Positions 50,958 through 59,698 of a stretch of DNA of 64,000 nucleotides are shown piece by piece (positions within the stretch are counted from its first letter, which is position 1; each line of letters begins with the position of its first letter). The notes under the pieces are model-generated. The model had not been told where the DNA came from, made no database searches, and saw only the letters and a program-made list of their open reading frames with translations. The position numbers and the translations under genes are program-made. The stretch comes from CAVYXK01 sp963708245 (GTDB lineage: Bacteria; Pseudomonadota; Alphaproteobacteria; Acetobacterales; Acetobacteraceae). Where the stretch lies: the NCBI GenBank assembly GCA_963708245.1, contig OY970201.1:5084001-5148000 (forward strand), written 5' to 3'.

Positions 50958-52415
50958 ATGCAGAATGACGTGCTGCCGCGGCAGGGCGTTCTGAGCGGCT
51001 ACGATCCCGGGGGACTGTTCTGCGAGATGCTCCGCTCCGGGCTACCGCCAGACCCGGCGTTGGACCTGCTGCTCGATCGGCTGGCACAATTGCCGGTCGA
51101 GGCGCTGCGCTGGCGCGCCGCCGAGGCACAGCGCGACCTGCTGGAGCGCGGCATCACCTTCACTGTCTATTCCGACGCCACTGCGATCGACCGCATCCTG
51201 CCGTTCGACCTGATCCCGCGCGTCATCACCGCCAAGGAGTGGCGCGCCTTGGAAGCGGGGCTGATCCAGCGCGTGCGTGCGCTGAACCTGTTTCTGCACG
51301 ACGTCTATCACGACCAGCATATCCTGGCCGACGGCGTGGTGCCGCGTGCACTCGTGCTCGGCAATGCCGCGTACTGCAAGGCGATGGAAGGCTTCGACGT
51401 CCCCTGCGGGACCTATGTGCATGTCTGCGGCATCGACATCGTGCGCGACGAGGTTGGACGCTTTCTGGTGCTGGAGGACAATGCGCGTACACCCTCCGGC
51501 GTCGCCTATGTGGTCGAGAACCGCCACATGTCGTTGCGCGTGCTCTCCGACCTGATGGCCGATCTGAACGTGCGCGGGGTCGATGAGTACGGTGTGCGGC
51601 TGCACCAGGCGATGACCGAGATCGCACCCTCGGGCATCGACGACCCGCAAGTGGTGCTGCTGTCGCCGGGTATCTTCAACTCCGCCTATTTCGAGCACGT
51701 GTTCCTGGCGCGTGAGATGGGCGTGCCTCTGGTCGAGGGCCGCGACCTGCTGGTGGAGAACGGCATGGTGTGGATGCGCACCACCGCGGGCCTGGCGCCG
51801 GTGCACACGATCTATCGGCGGTTGAACGACGATTTCCTCGACCCGGCTGCGTTTCGCCCGGACAGCCAGCTTGGCGTGCCCGGGCTGATAGAGGCATGGC
51901 GACGGGGCGCAGTGTCGCTGGCCAATGCGGTCGGTACCGGCGTGGCCGACGACAAGGCGGTCTATGCCTACATGCCGCGGATCATCCGCTACTACCTGTC
52001 GGAGGAGCCGATCCTGCCGAATGTCGAGACGATGATCTGCGCCGAGCCGGAGGGGCTGGCCTATACGCTCGATCATATCGATCGGCTGGTGGTCAAGCCG
52101 GTCGCGGAATCCGGCGGCTATGGTCTCCTGATCGGGCCGCATGCCTCGGCCGAGGAGCTGGACACGTTCCGCGCCTGCGTGCGCGCCAATCCGGCGAACT
52201 ATATCAGCCAGCCGATGGTGAAGCTCTCGGTCTCGCCTACCTTGTGCGAGCAGGGCGTGGCGCCGCGACATGTCGATCTGCGGCCCTTCGCGGTCACTGG
52301 CCGCAATACCTGGGTGCTGCCGGGCGGGCTTAGCCGGGTGGCACTGCGCGCCGGTTCGATCGTGGTGAATTCGTCGCAGGGCGGCGGATCGAAAGACACC
52401 TGGGTGCTGGCATGA
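50958..52415 (+). CDS. Circularly permuted type 2 ATP-grasp protein
   Basis: 485 residues. Family markers are RGITFTVYSDATAIDRILPFDLIPRVI (in part), WRALEAGLIQRVRALNLFLHDVYHDQ, VLEDNARTPSGVAYVVENR, VKPVAESGGYGLLIGP and an NYISQPMVKLS block. It would ligate a carboxylate to an amine using ATP; the product is unknown. Its stop overlaps the start of the alpha-E gene by 4 bp. This pair is widely conserved, normally with a transglutaminase-like and a proteasome-like protease gene, neither seen here. Confidence 0.9.
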   Translation: MQNDVLPRQGVLSGYDPGGLFCEMLRSGLPPDPALDLLLDRLAQLPVEALRWRAAEAQRDLLERGITFTVYSDATAIDRILPFDLIPRVITAKEWRALEAGLIQRVRALNLFLHDVYHDQHILADGVVPRALVLGNAAYCKAMEGFDVPCGTYVHVCGIDIVRDEVGRFLVLEDNARTPSGVAYVVENRHMSLRVLSDLMADLNVRGVDEYGVRLHQAMTEIAPSGIDDPQVVLLSPGIFNSAYFEHVFLAREMGVPLVEGRDLLVENGMVWMRTTAGLAPVHTIYRRLNDDFLDPAAFRPDSQLGVPGLIEAWRRGAVSLANAVGTGVADDKAVYAYMPRIIRYYLSEEPILPNVETMICAEPEGLAYTLDHIDRLVVKPVAESGGYGLLIGPHASAEELDTFRACVRANPANYISQPMVKLSVSPTLCEQGVAPRHVDLRPFAVTGRNTWVLPGGLSRVALRAGSIVVNSSQGGGSKDTWVLA

Positions 52416-53401
52416 GCATGGGCGAAACCATTGCCGGGCACGGCCCGCTGATCGCCCGGCACGCCGGCAGCCTGCTCTGGCTGGCCCGCTACATGGAGCG
52501 CATCGAGAACCTTGCCCGCCTGCTCGACGTGACGAAAACTTATGCTCATAACGGGCGCGATGAACGTACCTGGCTCGCCATCCTGCGCATCAACGGCGAC
52601 GAACTTGGCTTCTTCGTCGACCACGCGATCGCCGACGCGGGGAGCATTGCGCGGTTCTATCTGTTGGACGGTGGCAACCCCAGCTCAGTGCAGTCGGCAA
52701 TCCGATTTGCGCGCGAGAACGCACGCACGTTGCGAGCCTTGATCTCCACTGAAATGTGGTTGCAGATTAACGTCTTCCACGGCCAGATCGCGGCGCTGAC
52801 CGAGGTCGATCTTGCATCCGACCGGCTTTCCCAAGTCTGCGCCATCCTGAAAGAGGGCACGCAGGCGCATACGGGAATCACCGAAGGCACGTTCTATCGT
52901 GACCAGGGCTGGCATTTCTACATGCTGGGACGCCACATCGAACGGGCAGACCAGACCACGCGCTTGCTCGACACGCGGTTCAACGCGATGGCGCCGGAGG
53001 GCGTGACGGCCGAGGCATCGTGCGCCGATAGCGAGATCGACGCCAGCAACTGGATGACGCTGCTGCGCGCCGCGGCCGGCTACCACGCCTATCGCCGCGA
53101 GCACCCGCACGGCTACCGTGCTGAGGAAGTGACCGGATTCCTGCTGAAGAACGGCGCCTTCCCACGCTCGGTCTGGCTGAACCTATCGCAGGTGGAATGG
53201 CACCTGTCGCAGCTTCGCAGCCGCTACCATCTGCGCGGCGTGGCCCGGCCGATGGAACGGACCGATCACCTGCTGGCCATGCTGGCGAGCCAGACGGTGC
53301 GGGAGATCATGGCACGCGGGCTGTCACCCTTCCTCGACTGGATGCAGCGCGAGATCGCGTCGTTGCAAGCCGATATTTCCCTGGAACTGTGCGGCGGCTG
53401 A
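52412..53401 (+). CDS. Alpha-E domain protein
   Basis: 329 residues, all helical. It shows GSLLWLARYMERIENLARLLDV, NPSSVQSAIRFARENARTLRALIS, FYRDQGWHFYMLGRHIERADQTTRLLD and a FPRSVWLNLSQVEWHL motif. It always partners the ATP-grasp protein and may be a second catalytic or scaffold subunit. The ATGA overlap with the upstream gene indicates coupling. The next gene starts 17 bp downstream. Confidence 0.9.
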   Translation: MSMGETIAGHGPLIARHAGSLLWLARYMERIENLARLLDVTKTYAHNGRDERTWLAILRINGDELGFFVDHAIADAGSIARFYLLDGGNPSSVQSAIRFARENARTLRALISTEMWLQINVFHGQIAALTEVDLASDRLSQVCAILKEGTQAHTGITEGTFYRDQGWHFYMLGRHIERADQTTRLLDTRFNAMAPEGVTAEASCADSEIDASNWMTLLRAAAGYHAYRREHPHGYRAEEVTGFLLKNGAFPRSVWLNLSQVEWHLSQLRSRYHLRGVARPMERTDHLLAMLASQTVREIMARGLSPFLDWMQREIASLQADISLELCGG

Positions 53402-53418
53402 ATCAGGTGGCTGGATCG

Positions 53419-54357
53419 ATGGAAAACCTGCGTGACCGTCGCATCCGGTTCGGACCAGGGCGGCATGAAAAGGTCGCGCGGGTTCGGTTCGGAGCCGTTG
53501 AATTCGAGAAAAAGGGTATTTCTCGCTTCGATCCGCGCGACCCCTATCGTTTCGCTGTCGGGTTGACCTGGTCGCAATTCCTCGCGGCCTTGGTTGCACT
53601 TTATCTGACGTTGAATGTCGTCTTCGCCACGCTCTACTGGCTGGTTCCCGGCTCGGTCGCGGGTATCGGGCCGCATCAATTCCTGAGCGCGTTCTTCTTC
53701 AGCATCGAGACGCTGGCCACCGTCGGCTACGGCGAAATGTATCCGGCGACGCCCTACGGGCACATGATCTCGGCGATCGAGATCATGTTCGGGCTCGGCT
53801 TTACCGCCATCATCACCGGCCTCACGTTTGTCCGTTTCTCTCGGCCGAAATCCAAGCTGCTTTTCGCCGCCAATCCGGTGGTGGCGATGGACAACGGCAA
53901 GCCCACACTGATGGTGCAGGTGGGCAATGGGCATGTGACCACGCTTTTCGACGCGACAGCGACGCTGAACGTCGCGCTGTTGGAGAGGACCCCCGTACGC
54001 AAACTGTCCCGCCAGGTGCAGGAGTTGCACCTCGAGCGGGAGCGCCTGCCGGTCTTTCCGCTCACCTGGACGATCATGCATGTGCTGGACGAGCAAAGCC
54101 CGTTGCATGGCTATGACGAACGCAAGGCGCTCGCGGCGGATGTCCGGCTGGTCGTGATGCTGGAAGCGCGTGATCCGACTCTCGCGGCAATGGTGCACGG
54201 CATTCGCACTTATGGGCCGGAAGACCTGCGCTTCGGCATGCGCTATGTGGACTCTGTGACTGTGGCAAAAGATGGTACCGTGGTTGGCGATCTGACCAAA
54301 ATCGGAGCATTGGAACGGGATGTTGGAGACCACACGGACGCGTTGCGGTTGGACTGA
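53419..54357 (+). CDS. KirBac-type inward-rectifier potassium channel
   Basis: 312 residues. A cytoplasmic slide helix (FDPRDPYRFAVGLTWSQF) precedes TM1 (FLAALVALYLTLNVVFATLYWL), a pore helix (FLSAFFFSIETLATVGYGEM) with filter TVGYG at about residue 103, and TM2 (MISAIEIMFGLGFTAIITGLTFVRFSRP, in part). The immunoglobulin-like Kir C-terminal domain has NGKPTLMVQVGNG and LTWTIMHVLDEQSPLHG. It conducts K+ across the inner membrane. ATG 53419 lies 17 bp after the alpha-E stop on the same strand, so co-transcription with the ATP-grasp and alpha-E genes is likely; this is an unusual partnership. Confidence 0.9.
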   Translation: MENLRDRRIRFGPGRHEKVARVRFGAVEFEKKGISRFDPRDPYRFAVGLTWSQFLAALVALYLTLNVVFATLYWLVPGSVAGIGPHQFLSAFFFSIETLATVGYGEMYPATPYGHMISAIEIMFGLGFTAIITGLTFVRFSRPKSKLLFAANPVVAMDNGKPTLMVQVGNGHVTTLFDATATLNVALLERTPVRKLSRQVQELHLERERLPVFPLTWTIMHVLDEQSPLHGYDERKALAADVRLVVMLEARDPTLAAMVHGIRTYGPEDLRFGMRYVDSVTVAKDGTVVGDLTKIGALERDVGDHTDALRLD

Positions 54358-54415
54358 GGAACAAGCGGACCAGGAATAGACGCCGGCGCGCTGGCCGCCT
54401 ACGGTGCGTCCCGCC

Positions 54416-55591
54416 ATGCGCCCTTTGGACGGACTGCGCGTCGTTGCCCTGGAACACGCCGTGGCAGGGCCGCTCTGCACGCGGCATCTCGCCGATCTCG
54501 GTGCCGATGTTGTCAAGGTCGAACGGCCGGGCAGCGGCGATTTCGCTCGCGCCTACGACACGTTCGTGCGCGGCGACTCCAGTTTCTTTATCTGGCTCAA
54601 CCGCGGCAAACGGAGCCTAACGCTCGACGTGAAGACACCGGCCGGGCAGGGCGTGCTGCACCGGCTGGTCCGTACCGCCGATGTGCTCGTGCAGAACCTG
54701 GCACCGGGCGCGGCGGCACGGCTCGGCATGTCGCATGCGGCGCTGGCGCCGAAGCATCCACGGCTGGTGGTTTGCGATATCTCCGGCTACGGCGAGAGTG
54801 GGCCTTACGCGCGCAAGAAAGCGTACGACCTGCTGATCCAGGCGGAGTCGGGGGTGATCAGCGTGACCGGCACGCCGGATACACCCTCCCGCGTTGGCAT
54901 CTCAATCGCCGACATCGCGACCGGGATGCACGCGCACAGCGGCGTGCTCGCCGCCCTTTTGCGGCGCGAGCGGACCGGGCAGGGAGCTAATGTAAAGATC
55001 GCGATGCTCGACGCGCTTGTCGAATGGATGATGCCGCCGCTCTATCGGTTCGGCTATTCCGGCACGACCACGCCGCGGGCGCCCACCAGCCACCCGCTGC
55101 TCGCCCCCTATGGCGCGCACCGTACCGGCGATGGGCAGGTGATCTTCGGGCTGCAGAACGAGCGGGAGTGGGCGATCTTTTGTGCCGAGGTGCTGCACCG
55201 CCCCGAGTTGGCGACCGATCCGCGTTTCGCCAGCAACATCGCCCGCTGCGAACATCGCGACGAGTTAACGGCGCTGATCGAAGCGCGCTTCGCGGACAAG
55301 ACCACGCGCGAAATGGTGGAGCTGTTGGACCGTGCCGGCATTGCCAACGGACGGCTGAATGCGCCGGGAGACGTCTGGATGCACCCTCAGCTCGAGGCGC
55401 GCGATCGGTGGCGCGAAGTCGGGGCGCCGTCCGGCCCGGTGCGCGCCCTGCTGCCGCCGGTGACGTTCACCGACACGGAGGCAGCGATGGGTGATGTGCC
55501 CTCGCTCGGCCAGCACACCGATGGTGTGCTCACTGAGCTGGGTTATTCGGCGGCGGAGGTCGAACGGCTGCGGCGGGATAGTGTGATCTGA
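54416..55591 (+). CDS. CaiB/BaiF-family CoA-transferase
   Basis: 391 residues. Class III CoA-transferase motifs are LEHAVAGPLCTRHLADLGADVVKVERPGSGDFAR (shown in part), FFIWLNRGKRSLTLDV, LVQNLAPGAAARLGM and YGESGPYARKKAYDLLIQAESG. The catalytic Asp is expected in ISIADIATGMHA. It transfers CoA between acyl-CoA and a free acid, with the substrate unknown. The ATG 54416 start is preferred to GTG 54404. It follows the channel gene by 58 bp. Confidence 0.88.
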   Translation: MRPLDGLRVVALEHAVAGPLCTRHLADLGADVVKVERPGSGDFARAYDTFVRGDSSFFIWLNRGKRSLTLDVKTPAGQGVLHRLVRTADVLVQNLAPGAAARLGMSHAALAPKHPRLVVCDISGYGESGPYARKKAYDLLIQAESGVISVTGTPDTPSRVGISIADIATGMHAHSGVLAALLRRERTGQGANVKIAMLDALVEWMMPPLYRFGYSGTTTPRAPTSHPLLAPYGAHRTGDGQVIFGLQNEREWAIFCAEVLHRPELATDPRFASNIARCEHRDELTALIEARFADKTTREMVELLDRAGIANGRLNAPGDVWMHPQLEARDRWREVGAPSGPVRALLPPVTFTDTEAAMGDVPSLGQHTDGVLTELGYSAAEVERLRRDSVI

Positions 55592-55638
55592 TACCAGGCG
55601 GCGAAACGGCTGACGCCTCCTCCGCCTGCGTCATGCCA

Positions 55639-56235
55639 TCAGCCAGTCGAAACCCGCTCCCGCGCGACAGTCGGCGCACGACCCTGCCCAGGCTCCGCCG
55701 GCCCAGTCTCGAGCCAGAGCGCCAGCACCGTGACGCCTTGGTCGGGCCAACTGGTGATCTCCAGCTCTCCGCCCTGCTGGGCGAGCAGGTGCTCGATTGA
55801 CCGCAGCGCGTCCTCCCGTGCCCTCTGGTCTGCGCCGATCGCATCATCGCTCACGCTCACCTGGACCCATTCGCCGGAACGTGAAGCGGTTACCAGAATT
55901 CTGCCGACCAGTGCCTGCGAACCGGCCTGCCGCACCAACTCGGTCAAAACCTGCCGAAACGTGGCACGGTAGCTACTGAGCCTCAGCTCCGGCTGCACCG
56001 CAATTTCCAACCGGACCCGATGCGGTCGGCTAGCAGCGGAGAAATCGCCCATGACCGAGCGGATCTCCGGCTCGACATCGAATGCCGAGGGTCGGGTCCG
56101 GGTGCGCGTCGTCGCGTTTGTGGAATTCACGCGTTCCGGCTGGTCGCGATCCGGCGCGGGCGCTGGGGCACGGGCTCCGCTTTGGAACAAGCGGCGCAAG
56201 GCACGACTTCCGACCTGCCAGGCTGAGAGAGACAC
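55639..56235 (-). CDS. HATPase-domain protein without a kinase histidine domain
   Basis: 198 residues. The first 85 are variable and basic. The rest resembles a histidine-kinase-like ATPase fold: YRATFRQVLTELVRQAGSQA (N-box region; Asn replaced), GEWVQVSVSDDAIGAD (G1-like, Asp kept) and SIEHLLAQQGGELEITSWPDQGVTVLALWLE (in part). The dimerisation and phospho-acceptor domain is absent and the N-box Asn is not evident, so it may not bind ATP. GTG 56235 is the likely start. It is probably a degenerate signalling fragment or an anti-sigma-like partner; no partner is visible nearby. Confidence 0.55.
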   Translation of the reverse strand: MSLSAWQVGSRALRRLFQSGARAPAPAPDRDQPERVNSTNATTRTRTRPSAFDVEPEIRSVMGDFSAASRPHRVRLEIAVQPELRLSSYRATFRQVLTELVRQAGSQALVGRILVTASRSGEWVQVSVSDDAIGADQRAREDALRSIEHLLAQQGGELEITSWPDQGVTVLALWLETGPAEPGQGRAPTVARERVSTG

Positions 56236-56297
56236 GTGGAATCATATGCATCCGCGGCGGCGCGCAACCAGACTTACGCCGGTAATTATCGCAGACT

Positions 56298-57143
56298 TCA
56301 CCGCGCCGAATGATTTGCCGGAGCGCCCGGATATTCAGCGTCGTTCACGAACGGGAAAGGTCCCGGAAATTGCTCCACCGGGACGGTGTGCGACACAATT
56401 CCATCGGCCGCTGTCCAACGATGAAGCTGATAAGCCGGCGGCTCGAACACGAAAGCTCCGGGCTTGTGCGGGTCGAAGGTCAACTCCACCTGATGGGCGG
56501 TCGAAGGCGCGATCGAGGCGATGGCGTGTGCCACCCGAGCGGCCACCGGGCGGTGCACATGGCCGCAGATGATCCGCTCGACCTGCCGGTGCCGGGCGAT
56601 CACGCCGGCAAACGCCTCGGCGTTGTGCAAGTTGATCCGGTCCATGTGAGCGATGCCGCAGGCGAAGGGCGGGTGATGCATGGCGACGATGGTCGGCCGG
56701 TCCGGCGCCGCCGCCAGTGTCTGCTCGAGGAAGCGCAGCCGATCGGCGCAGAGCTCGCCGTAGTCGGCCTCGGGGACCAGCGTGTCCAGCATAACCAGCC
56801 GGACGGCATGTCCCTCTACCGCGTACTGGACGAAATACGGGTCGGCCGTCACGCCCGGCAGATGCGCCAGCCTCCGGCGCAGCGCCTCGCGCCTGTCGTG
56901 GTTGCCGGGTATGACGAACACCGGCATCGCCAGGCGGCGGTGCAACATGTCGGCCACATTGGCGTATTCGGCCTCGAGGCCGCATTCCGTCAGGTCGCCG
57001 GTAATCACGACCACGTCCGGGCTCGGGCGGAGGGCAGCCACGGAGCGCAGCGCCCGCTCTGCGAATGCATTGGTTTCGACCACGCCGTTGGCGACTTCAC
57101 CGACAGGACGCACGTGGAGATCTGTGAGTTGTGCGATGAGCAT
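56298..57143 (-). CDS. CpdA-like metallophosphodiesterase
   Basis: 281 residues. The calcineurin-like site is QLTDLHVRP (D-x-H), VVITGDLTECG (GD), IPGNHDRRE (GNHD), AMHHPPFA (HH) and ICGHVHRP (GHxH). This arrangement and length match the CpdA/class III cyclic-nucleotide phosphodiesterases. It could hydrolyse the cAMP made by the CHASE2 cyclase, although family members also hit other phosphodiesters. ATG 57143. Confidence 0.88.
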   Translation of the reverse strand: MLIAQLTDLHVRPVGEVANGVVETNAFAERALRSVAALRPSPDVVVITGDLTECGLEAEYANVADMLHRRLAMPVFVIPGNHDRREALRRRLAHLPGVTADPYFVQYAVEGHAVRLVMLDTLVPEADYGELCADRLRFLEQTLAAAPDRPTIVAMHHPPFACGIAHMDRINLHNAEAFAGVIARHRQVERIICGHVHRPVAARVAHAIASIAPSTAHQVELTFDPHKPGAFVFEPPAYQLHRWTAADGIVSHTVPVEQFPGPFPFVNDAEYPGAPANHSAR

Positions 57144-57208
57144 GGGGGTCCGTTAAGAGGGGACTGCGAGCGGCACGCTATCCTGAAGGCGAAGCAATCG
57201 ATATTGCT

Positions 57209-58051
57209 CTAATCGCCTGTCGTTTGGAAGCCGTAAAGGAGGGATGGGTTTTCTACCAAGATCCGGTGGCGCGCGGCAGCGTCCGGCACCCAGGCGAAGA
57301 GCTGGTCGAGCAAGCGACCCGCATCGGGAACCGGCACCATACCCGGGTGCGGCCAGTCAGTGCCCCAGACGCAGCGCTCGGGCGCTGCTGCGGCCAGCGC
57401 GGCAACATTCTCCGCCACGTCGTCCCACGGCGCCCCTTTCGAGGATACCCGGTAGCTGCACAGCTTGACCCAGGCCCCACCACTGTCGAGCAGCCGCAGC
57501 AGCGCGCGGAACTGCGGATGCCCCGTGCCCAGCCTAGCCGGCACGCCGCCCATGTGGTCGACGACTACCGCCACCGGCAGGCGTGTCAGCAGCGGGACGA
57601 GCTGCTCCAGCTTCTCGCCCTCGGCATAGATCTGCACATGCCAGCCGAGGGGCGCGATCCGCCGGGCAAGGGCCTCGAGCTGACCCTCCGGCGTGCCATT
57701 GCCGCTGACGAGATTGAAGCGCGCGCCACGGACCCCGGCCTCCGCCATCCGGCGCAGCGACGCGTCATTGAAGCTTTCGTCGATCACCGCGACGGCACAG
57801 GCGCGGTGGGGCCCGATCCGTTGCACGGCGTCGAGCGTCGCCCGGTTGTCCGTGCCATACGGGCTGGGCTGCACGATTACCGCGCGTTGCAGCCCGAGCG
57901 TCTCCGCCATCGCCAGGTACTCGTCTATCCCTGCCGGGGGCGGCGTATAGCGGCGGCCCGCGTCGAGCGGGAAGCGATCGTACGGCCCGAAGATGTGGAG
58001 ATGGCAGTCGCAGGCGAGCGGCGGCGCTCGCTCGGCGGGTGGTGTCAGCAT
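57209..58051 (-). CDS. Amidohydrolase (2-pyrone-4,6-dicarboxylate lactonase-like)
   Basis: 280 residues. The barrel starts CDCHLHIFGPYDRFPLDAGRRYTPP (H-x-H), then LQRAVIVQPSPYGTDN, GVRGARFNLVSGNGTP, VVDHMGGVPARLG and WGTDWPHPG (metal Asp). This is the PDC-lactonase/LigI group, which opens lactones in aromatic breakdown. No classical protocatechuate 4,5-cleavage neighbours exist, so the substrate is unsure. It lies 12 bp downstream of the TPR gene. Confidence 0.86.
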   Translation of the reverse strand: MLTPPAERAPPLACDCHLHIFGPYDRFPLDAGRRYTPPPAGIDEYLAMAETLGLQRAVIVQPSPYGTDNRATLDAVQRIGPHRACAVAVIDESFNDASLRRMAEAGVRGARFNLVSGNGTPEGQLEALARRIAPLGWHVQIYAEGEKLEQLVPLLTRLPVAVVVDHMGGVPARLGTGHPQFRALLRLLDSGGAWVKLCSYRVSSKGAPWDDVAENVAALAAAAPERCVWGTDWPHPGMVPVPDAGRLLDQLFAWVPDAAARHRILVENPSLLYGFQTTGD

Positions 58052-58063
58052 CGGGTGGGTCCT

Positions 58064-59421
58064 TCAGGCGAAGCCGTACGTCTGGGCGGCGGCGGCATAG
58101 CCGATGCGCCGCCCGAGCGGAACCGGGTGCCGCGTGGCGACCCGCTCCAGCAACAGGCGCACGTCGTCCGCGAACCCGGCCTTCATGGCAGCGTCCAGGA
58201 AGAGCTGCTCCAGCACATCCTGCCGCGCGTGGCTGCCACCGAGCCGGTGCATGCCGCCGAGTGCCGGGCGCATGAGCGTCACCGCCTCCGCGTGCTCGCC
58301 GCGTGCATGCGCCAATACCGCCTCGCTGACCGGCAGCGCATAGCGGCGCACCGGCTCGGCGGCGAGCCCGTCTCCGGCTGCGAAATCGCGCATCGCGGCG
58401 AGCATCCGCTCGCCCGCCTGATGGCGGCCAGTGGCGCCGAGCGCCATCATCCAGTGCGGCAGAGTGAAGGCGGACTGGCAGTCCCCGATCCGTGCCTCGG
58501 CCTTGTCGGCCAGCTCGGTCCAGCGGTCCTCGACGTCAACGCCGCCAAGCTGCAGGCGGAACAGCATCGAGGCGGCGTTCTGCACATCGATATAAAGGTC
58601 GGGCTGCGCCTGGGTGAGTGGTGCATTGAGGTTGCGGAACTGGGCATCATAGAGAGCAAGGACCCGGTCAGTCTCGCGCCGCTCCAGGTGGAACAGCGCA
58701 GCGTGCCACCAAAGATGGTGGCGGAGGTTGTTGGCGCCCTCCCAGTGCCGGCAGAGCTCGTCGAGCCAGGCGATCCCCTCGGTACGCCGGCCCTGCATCT
58801 CCATTACGTGGGCCACTCCGTGGGCGGCCCAGAGGTCGGTCGGGTCATGTTCGATCGCGGCACGGCCGGCAGCCTCGGCCTCGGTGTAACGGCCGCATTC
58901 TTCGAGGGCGAAACAGCGGCAGCCCAGGAGCGATCCCCAGCCGGGCAACTCCGGCCTCCAGTGGCGCTCCACCCCGAGTACCGATGCGAGCATCAAGTCG
59001 GGCCGGCCGAGCCAGAAATTCACGAAATGCGCGAGCCGGAAGGCAAGCACAGCACGTCGCGGGGGTGTTCGGCGAGGATTTCTTCCCAGATGGCGGCCGC
59101 GCGGTCGGGGTTGCCGCCCACCCAGGCTTCCAGCGCGGCGACATGAGCCTGCTCGCGGAGCGTGGCGTTGATTGTCAGCCGGCGCGCCTCGGCGGCCGCC
59201 TCGCCGGCAGCCGGGAGCAGCGCCTGCCTGTAGCCGAGCATGGCGAGATAGCCCTTCAGGCAGTGCGCCAAGCCAAGCTCGGGATCCGCCGCGAACACCG
59301 CGTGCAGCCGGTCCGGTAGATCGGCCCGAAAGGTCAGGTAGCCCAGCACGGTGTGATCCAGCGCATCAACCGCACGCTGGGAGGCCGTCGTGACTGCCAG
59401 GCCGCGACTATCGCAATACAT
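58064..59421 (-). pseudogene. TTC38-like TPR protein, broken by a 5-bp tandem duplication
   Basis: The upstream frame (59421 to about 59055) ends EEILAEHPRDVL then goes off frame. The downstream frame resumes LAFRLAHFVNFWLG and runs to 58064. The junction contains the pentamer GTGCT twice in tandem (plus-strand AGCAC at 59046-59055). Removing one copy restores DVLAFRLAHF and a 450-residue protein typical of bacterial TTC38-like TPR proteins (VLGVERHWRPELPGWGSLLG, LDELCRHWEGANNLRHHLWWH and LDVQNAASMLFRLQL-like text, in part). Function is unknown. The change looks like slipped-strand duplication, hence a real mutation more than a base-call error. Confidence 0.8.
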
Positions 59422-59698
59422 GTGACGCCTCCTGCCGCTCGGGCGACTATACGATGGCGAGGTGGCCGGAAGGCCAGCATGACGATTGGGGCCGGACCAT
59501 GACAGGTGGTTTCCGATTGCGAGGCGGATTTCGTTCGACTAGAGGGTGAGGCCCATCCTGAGTGCGTCGACAGATGGACTTTGCGACGCGTTCGTCATTT
59601 TTTCATTGCCGGCCGTTCTAAGGAACCGGAACGTCAGGACGCGGCAGCTCCGCATCCGCGAGCCGGCCGGCGCTTGGGGCCACGGAGACTGTCTGAGA

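Noticed and set aside
57224..59146. 640-codon open frame on the plus strand
   Set aside because: It is antisense to the amidohydrolase and TPR genes, and its low-complexity Arg/His/Gln-rich translation is the usual shadow of GC-rich genes.
59422..59698. Riboswitch (SAM or sulfur related) ahead of cysD
   Set aside because: No known riboswitch consensus could be matched; only a short CGTTC/GAACG inverted pair is visible.
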